Positions 1-9,000 of a stretch of DNA of 45,581 nucleotides are shown here, piece by piece. The stretch's first letter is position 1. Each line of letters begins with the position of its first letter. The DNA comes from Prevotella sp. Lineage in GTDB: Bacteria; Bacteroidota; Bacteroidia; Bacteroidales; Bacteroidaceae. Both the position numbers and the translations under genes were made by a program. The notes beneath the pieces are model-generated. The model had not been told where the DNA came from. It did not search any database and worked only from the letters and a program-made list of their open reading frames with translations. The stretch covers positions 82,626-128,206 of the forward strand of contig JAFSRY010000036.1 in assembly GCA_017445845.1 (NCBI GenBank), given 5' to 3'.

Positions 1-1
1 C

Positions 2-3000
2 GCACGCATCCTCGTGCAAGGCGGTAATGTGCACAACGTCTATGGTGGCAACGACATCACCGGCGACATCCTCGGCGGCACCGCCGTCGGCGTCTACACC
101 AGCATCAGCGGTGACGTCTATGGCGGCGGTAACGGCTCCTACGCCTACACCGATAATGACCTGCTGGAGGACGACATCATCTGGGGTGACTACTACTACA
201 ACCCCGGTACATCAAGCATCGATGCCCTCAATGCGTTCCGCCCCAATGTGGAGCAGGTGTCGCTGCGCGTGGTCGGCGAAGAGAATAAGAAGACCATCAT
301 CGGAGGCAGCATCTACGTCGGCGGCAACAGCGCCACCCTGCTCGAGACCTCCAACCCACGCGACCTGGTCGAACTGAAAGTAGGCTCCTATGTCATCTGC
401 GACAACGTTTATCTCGGCAACAACGGTGAGCACATGGTAGACAAGGACAACGTGCTGGCCCGCTATGCCGGCATGGTCGTCACCGACCAGATGGGCGGCG
501 AGAAGAAAGGACATGTGCAAAAATTCAGCACCTTGAACCTCACCGACCCCTCCACCTTTGCCTCCTATATGAAAGGAGCTGCCATGAACAAGCCACCCCG
601 TATCGTCTTCGACGGCGAAACTCCGACAGATCCCAACACCTACGAGGACTACACGACCTATTTCGGTTCAGTGTTCTGCGGCGGCAACCGCGGCAGCATG
701 GTCATGGAGGGCAACTTAACCATCAATGCCAACCACAAGTTCATCGTTTACGAGAAATTCGTAGGCGGCTGCAACAATGCCGACATTCCCGTCCAGACCT
801 CTTCCAACGTCATCACCGGCTACGATGCCGCATCCCATTCTCCCGTCAGCGCTGCTTCTGACGTGACGGTCAACGCCGCCTACCTCGGCGGCTTCCTTGG
901 CTCCGACAGCGAGCAGCCCCTTTACCTCGACACCGACGGCACCAGCATTAAGAACCGTCTGACGCTGAACCTCATCGGTCTGGAGATACAGCCTATGCGG
1001 TGGAAGAAAGATGCCGGCGAGGACGACGGACTGGCCAAGGATGCCCATGGGCAGCCCTACTTGGAGTGGAACACCATCAGTGCCGCCACCGGCTTGGAGG
1101 TGGACAATGCCGCTGCCATCGCCTCCGGCAGCACCAAGACAGCCGATGCCGACGACAAGGACCGCCGCCTCAAGGGAGGTAATATCTACGGCGGCTGCTA
1201 TACCAGCGGACATATCAACGGAAATGTCGTCATCAACCTTCAGGGTACCATCCTCGACAAGAGTCAGGTCTTCGACCAACTGCAGGACGACACCGAATCC
1301 CTCTACGGCGACGAAAACTATATCATCAAGAAGCGCAACTCAGGCGTCATCCTCGACTTGCAGGGCATGGATGCCCTTGGACAGGCGCTGAATGTCTTCG
1401 GCGGCGGCAGTGGCTGGCAGACGGAGGTATGGGGCAGCGCCACCATCAACCTGGAGAAGGGCTACGCTTTCCAGATCTTCGGCGGCAGCGAGCGCGGCGT
1501 CATCGGACGGCGCAACAGGAGGAGCAACCTCTCCATCGCCGCCGACTCCCTGGCCTACGATGCCCGCTACAGCACACGCATCAACCTCTGCGGACAGATT
1601 GCCGGCGTACCTACGGACGTCACACTCAGTGCCGACGATGCCAAGGATCTGGCCGAGACCGAGTTCATCTACGGCGGCGGCTTTGAAGGCCCCGTCCTGG
1701 GCAACACCGGCATCTATCTGGACAACGGCCGTGTCTACAACACCTTCGCCGGAGCTTGTAATGCCGACATCTACGGACACACCGAGACCTACGTGGGGCT
1801 CAGCGGCTTCCCCTACGTGCGCGACCATATCTACGGCGGCAATGACCTCGGCGGCCGCATCCTCGGCGAACTGAATGCCGAAGCATCCTCGCCCACAGCA
1901 GCAGCCACGCAGGCGCTGGCCGACTGCGACTTCACCAGTCGCATCAGCAGCTCTCAGCCCGATGCGCTGACCAAGGTCTACCAATACAATGCCGATACCA
2001 ATCGCCATCCCGCCGTGCTGACAGCCTCTGCCTACATCGAATACCGGAAAGGCCGCATCAACCGCATCTTCGGCGGCTGCTACGGCGACTACGACTATTC
2101 CGACCCGCGCTACGACCGCTACACCTACACCCTCGACGGCGAAGGCACCACCTACTACCCTGATGCCGAACACGCGGATGCCGTAGGTAACATCGGTACA
2201 GCCCGTCCGGGCTTCACCAAGCCACGCATGGGCAACGCCTTCGTCAACTTCCGCCCCGTCGAGGAGGCGAACACCTACAACGGTGTCAGCACCATCTTCG
2301 GTGCCGGCCAGGGCCACAGTCAGGACTCCGACCGCGACATCATGCAGGAGCGCAGCTACATCCTGGTAGACATCGCTCAGGAGAACACCGCCTTCTCCGA
2401 CCTCGAGGTGTTCGGCTCGGGAGCTTACAGCGGGCTGGGCATGGGAGCATCCTACGCCACCTCCATCGCCAACCCCGACCGCTATAGTGCCGTGGTGGAC
2501 CTCATCCAGGGCACCATCCGCAATGCCTATGGTGCCAGCTTCAACGAGGGCATCACACGCCGCACGGTGGTCAACGTGCCGGTCGGCTCCACCATCGCCA
2601 TGCAGAACGTGCGTCATATCGAGCGGCTGGAAGACGGCTCAGACCGCGAGTGGTACACTGACGGTCACATCTTCGGCGGTGGCTACGGTAACAACACCTA
2701 TCTGCCCTGCGATGCCTATGAGTCGAATGTCAACTACGCCAGCGACTCAGCCATCGTCAAAGGCAGCATCTTCGGCGGCAACAACAACGAGCGGCGCACC
2801 CTCTACGCCCACGTCAACATCAGTGCGCCGGTGTGGTCCACCACCGTCGGCGGCTATAATGGCAGCGTCTACGGTGCCGGACAGGGCAAGAACACCTGGG
2901 CCGAATACACCGAGGTGAACCTCCTTGACGGGGCCCGCGTCTATGAGGTCTACGGCGGCGGACTCGCCGGAAAGGTGCTCAACGCACGCAGCAACCAGCA

Positions 3001-6000
3001 CTACATCAACAACAAGAAGTACTACGATGCCGACGGCAACCTGCAAAACCTGACCACCTGGCCCGCAGGAACCCCCAAGGCCGGACAGGCATTCACCAAC
3101 CGCGACTGGGTCATTGCCTGGAAGCTCGGAGGCGACTACGACCCGGATCCTACAGACCCTAAAATTGGCTACGACGACTTTGGAGGCTCCAACGGAGGTG
3201 ACCGCTACTACAAGGACTACCACACCAATCTCTCCAACCCACTGGCACGCCTAGCTGAGATGGACGACCGCGACCCTGCCACCGTGCCTACGGAACAGCG
3301 CAACAAGTACAACACCAACGTCATCGTCCATGAGGGAGCCGAGGTGGGCAACTACCTCTACGGCGGCGGCTACGGTGCCGACGCCGTGGTGGCAGGTACC
3401 ACCTACGTGGCACTGCTCGGAGGCACCGTCGCCAAGGACATCTACGGCTCCGGCACCAGCGGTGCCGTCAAAGACTTGCACGGCAACGGCCTTTACGACC
3501 CCGTCACGAGGCACAAGGGCTACACCGCCAGCACCAACGTCTACATCAAGGGCGGCCTGGTGCGCAATGTCTACGGCGGCGGATGGCGCGGCGACGTGGG
3601 TCGCCACGACAGTGACGGAGGCATCCCTAACGGCGAGAAGAGCTACACCGCCGTCAGCAACTACACTTACAACGCCGACGACATCCCCGGCGAGAGCCAC
3701 GTCGTCATCGGCGATGACAGCAGCGACACCGCCTACGGCACGCGCATCGATGCCAACGGCGACGGCACGGGCTGGCTCAGCGGCATTCCCTCCGTGACGC
3801 GCAACGTCTACGGCGGAGGCGAGGGCGGCAGTGTCTTCGGCACCACCTACGTCCGCATCAACAACGGATACATCGGCTACCGCTACATCGATGCCAATGG
3901 CAACTACACACCCAACGCCGATACGGGCATCGACCCACGCTACGAAGAGGAGGTCGAGGACAAGACCAAGGACTACGAGAACACCCTCCTGGACCAAGCC
4001 GGCAACGTCTTCGGAGGCGGATATGTCGCCAACAGCTACTGCGACAACACCATCGTGACGATGTACGGAGGCAACGTCCGGGGCAGCCTCTTCGGCGGCG
4101 GAGAGATAGGCCCCGTGGGACGAGGCACCGTCGCCGACGACGCACCCAGCGGCATCAACGACCACACCTACGCCGAAGGAAAGACGGCAAGAATCTACAA
4201 GGCCGGCTCCACACACGTATACCTCTACAAAGGCCACGTCATGCGCGACGTCTTCGGCGGCGGACGAGGCTACGACAATCTGGGCGAGGAAGGATGGATG
4301 GACGAGAAAACGGAAAAGCCCTTCATGGACCTCAGCTCCAAGGGCTTCGTCTTCGGGCTCACCGAGGTGCGCATCCGCGGCGGCGAAGTGGGCACCCGCG
4401 ACAACGTGGTCAAGGCCGACGGCACCTTCGGCTTCGGCAACGTCTTCGGCGGTGGCGACGTGGGCTACGTCTTCAGCGGCACAGGCAGGAAGAAAGGCGA
4501 GCGCGGCGAAGCGCTCTCCACCGACAACGGACTGCCCGTGAACGGCGGCGGCTACTACTACTATAACGATGACATCAGCAAGGGCATGACCATGGACTGC
4601 CGCGTCATCGTGGAACCTTACGCACAGGCCTTGGAGGACATTGGTGAAGTCCCCTATCAACGCTACACCGAGGGTATCGACAGCGACGGAAAGATTACCT
4701 ATCCCCTCGTCACTGAGACCGCCACCATCAACACCGGCGACTATGCACCCATCGGTTACCTCAACACGCTGAAGAACCGCACGAGCACAGATCCCAACGG
4801 TCAGGCTGCTTGGGAAAAGCTCGATGCCTCCGGTGTCATCATCCACAACGCTGTCTTTGCCGGTGGTAATGTCACCATCGGCAGTGATCAAGTCTATGTG
4901 AACACCGGCACCGTCTTCGGCAACGCCACGGTGTGCCTGCGCGACGTCTACAACCGCGACCTCGTAACCATCGGAACAGAGCGCATCGGAGGCATCTACG
5001 GCGACGGCAACCTTACCTTCGTCGACGGCTTCCGCGAAATTCACATCGACAACTATGGCACCGACTACCACTATCTCACCACAGACAACGGCACTATCAC
5101 AAAGGCTGAATACGACGCTCTGGACTTCCGCGAGCAGGCCTACTTCAAGGTCAGCCTGGAATGTATCCAAGAGTGCAAGGATAAGAATGACCATACTTAC
5201 ACCGCCGGCACTCGCCTGTCGGTGGAGGAGTTCAACAAGCTGTTCAGCGGCACCCCGTACATCCTTACTGACGGTAGCCCCAACCACACCTACTGGGTGG
5301 AGAAGGGCTACAACATCTACGAAGGCCGCATCCTCAACACCCTGCAGCGTGCCGACTTCTGCGGTGTCTTCGGCAGCCGAATGGTGCTCTTCGGAGCACG
5401 CGACCGTGTGCCGGAGAAGGCCAACTACACCGAGTACACCATCAACCGCGTGGGCGAAGTGTCGCTGAACCGGCGCACCTCGCAGGCCGGAGATACCGGC
5501 AGCGGTGCCACCCACGGCAACTATTTCGGCATCTACAACATCGTGAACTATCTCGGTGCACTCACCAGCGATGAGATGTTCGACAACGTTCGCACTACAT
5601 CCAGCACCAAGACTACCGACGCTGCCGACGGCAAGACATTCTTCGAATGGAAGAACAGCAAGCCACAGGCACGCAACCGCAACAACGGGTCGTCGCCCAA
5701 TCTGGTGGCCCTCTCCTCCGGCGTCTATCTGGAAATCATCAGCGAGGAGACCGAGGCACGGCCCGATACGGTCTGGGGACCCGTCACCGGCGTCGTAGAG
5801 CTCGACCTTATCGACGTCAAGCCGGGTATGGGCGGCGGATACGTCTATGCCAAGAACATACATGGCCTCAAAACATGGCATAGCGACTGGGACAAAGTGA
5901 CCCTCTCGCCTTTCAACCTCACGGCACGCACCTACCGCCGGTTCACCTACGACAATACAAACCTGAACTACATCGAGACCTCGGGCAACTTCGTACACCC

Positions 6001-9000
6001 CGACCCCGAGAAGGAAATCGTCGACGACTGCTATCCCCGCCATGACGCTAATGGTATCACGCCAGGCGAGGTTCCATCGCCCGCACACTACTGGTACATC
6101 AAGGGCTACATCTACGTCTACGACCAGTATATCTCGGCCTACACCGGCTCGGCCAATGCCTATGCCGAGAGCGTCAGCATCCCGCTGACCCTCTCCGCCT
6201 CGGCCTACGGTAAGATTACCCTGCGCGAGGTGCAACCCAACCTCTATGCCTACTACGACCGCAACGGCAACAGGATTGGCGAGGAAGTCGCTGAAATCGA
6301 GGCCAACGACAGAACCTACAAACTGGGCGACCCCATCGACTACTGGCAGTGGAACCTCCTCAGTACCACCGAACGGCGTATGTTCGTGCAGGACTTGTAC
6401 ACCGTCATCGAGGACTTCCGGCTGGGCGATACACCCTATAAGAAGGGCAGCATTATGCTGCCATCGGAATACAAGGACCTGAGTGGCGAGCCACAAGTGC
6501 AGGTATTCAACTCCACCACCGGGCAATATGAATGGACTGCCGATGCAGACAAGGACCTCGCGTTCCTCGTCCGCTCGGTCAACAATCTTGGCCACGACAC
6601 CGGCTACGCCCTCACCTTCGATATGACCAACCCCAACGTGTGGAACCAATACTATACCTACGCCGGAACAACAGATGCTGCAAAGAAACGCACCAGCGTT
6701 CGCACACGCGACTATAATATGACCGATAAGGAAACAGGCGACTATACGCTGACCGAGCGCGACAAGTACATCGCAGGCCCCACCTATTCGCCCTTCCGGA
6801 ACGGCATCTACGGACAGAAGGAGTACAGCACCGGTGAAATCATCAGCCAGACCATCTATAATGCCTATGTGACCAACTGCAGCGAAAAGCTCAACACCAC
6901 ATACCTGTCACAGGAAGACGTGGACAATCAGGCCAGCGTCGAACCGGCGTATGTAGCCACGGAAGCCCTCACGGCGGAGTACACCGTCACCGAAGGGACT
7001 GAGGCCGTGACGAAGACGGAGACCGTCAACGCCGGCACACCGCTCTACAGGTCGAAATACACCGATGCGCAGTGGAAGGCCATCGCAGCAAAGGTGGCAG
7101 CCGCGAAGGTCTGCACCAGCACCATTCAGCTGACAGCTACCGAATATGTCTATAAAGGCGCACTGCTCACTCCGGAAGAGATAGGCAACCTGTACACCCG
7201 GCTGAAGGAACTGCATCCGGCCACGGCCGAAGAGGCTGCCTGGACCGACGACGACTGCGCGGAATACCTCTCCCACTATGTTGAGAATGCCTACTACTGC
7301 ACCAAAGGCGGCCTCTATGGCGGCAACTATTTTGAGGAGGGACAGTCCTACCGCGCCATCGACACCTGGAGCACCATGTCGGCGGCCGACCGCAAACAGT
7401 TCTTCTACAACTATGATGCCTTCGACCTGCTCATCGACCCCACCTATACCGATGGCATCTATAATAATGATGTACAGGGCTACGGCTACAAGCCGCAGTA
7501 CGACGGCTATGCCATCTGGAAGGGACAGAACGTGAATGTGGAAACCGCGTCGCCCACCGGCTCCTACTACACCTTTGAGGGCGATGATGCAGCAGAGCGT
7601 CAGGCCTTCTTCGACGTCGCCATCAACAACCCGCCCCGCTACTCCAAGCGCCAGTCCATCGACTACGAGGCAGAGTTCAGTCCTTCCCACGACCAGGTGA
7701 CGGCACTGGGCAGTCACTATGTAACTGTTGAAGGGGGCACGGACTACCTCACATACACTGACGAGAATAGAAAGCCGCAGACCGTGAAAGTGGGCTTCGA
7801 CAACCGCATCGACAGCGAGGAATTCGAGAAGATTCCCAACGAACGTGTACACTGGTCTGCCATCACCGTCAAGGAACCTCGTACCTACTACATCGTCAAG
7901 GAACCATTCACCCGAGGCGACATTCCCTACACGGTGGGTGAAGTCATCGAGTTCGAATTGTACTCGCAGCTTGGCTCCAACCAGTCTAAGGTTGACCTGC
8001 TTGACTTTACCGAAAAAAATGGCGAAGGTGAACACGACTACAAATTCTGCAAGTGGAACAGCGAGAAAGCCAACTGGGACGACCAACACTACTACTTCTG
8101 CCGCGAGAGATATGTGATTGGCGAGCACGGCGAGGGCGTGGGCTTCACGAACCTGGGTCTGAGGAGAGACAAAAAGTCATGGGCTATCAACGATACTGTG
8201 CCGGAGAAACTGCTCATCGACGAGGCGAACTTCAACAACCTGGTGAACCTGCAGACGGGCTTCGTCATCCACGGCAACGTGCCCGTGGAGACCAGCACGC
8301 TCTATGTCAGTCGCGAGTCGGACATCTACGACCTGCAGAAGGAGAAGATCATCACCGTCGTCTATCTCTACGAATATCAGGAGAGCGACGAGAGCGGCAA
8401 CAATCTCGTGCCGATGTCCGAACGACATATCGTGAACATACACATCAACTTCAAGACCGGCGTGCCGGAGATAGGCCCGCTGGATCCGCCCGCCACAGTC
8501 ATCCCCGGCAACAGCGTAGGCATGAAGATTCCCAGCGTGACGCCCGGTGCCTTTGAGATTACCAGCTCCGGATGGGAGATGTTCACCAACGGCGACGACG
8601 CCGCCCTCCACCGCAACGGCACACCCTACGTCAACAACGAGACCCAGCTCTACTGGTACCAGAACGACTACTGGGTGGCCTACTACACACAGACCTATCT
8701 GGGTAAGACGTACAGCGAACCCGTGCAGTTCTCCGTGGCCAACTACCACGACCTGGCCAAGGTGATGGGAGCCAACGACCACCACTACTACATCGACCAC
8801 AAGGATGTGGACCGCAGCCCGAAGATCTACGTCAACAACTACAGCGCCGACGGCAAGAATGGCCTCGACCTGCTGAAGAACCTCTATGACCTAAGCCATA
8901 CCCCGTTGACCTACGACCCCGAGACGGGTGCCAAGCGGCCCATTAGCGGCGGAACCCTCGACGGACACATCCCGCTGGAGAACCACGTCAGCGACTGCCA

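Noticed and set aside
3251-6649. A 1132-codon open frame on the minus strand
   Set aside because: It lies opposite the first giant gene, is Val/Ala/Gly/Asp-rich with no domain, and arises from the strong codon bias of the plus-strand repeat gene. Similar shadows at 1340-2617, 8891-10696 and 20446-22311 were rejected for the same reason.
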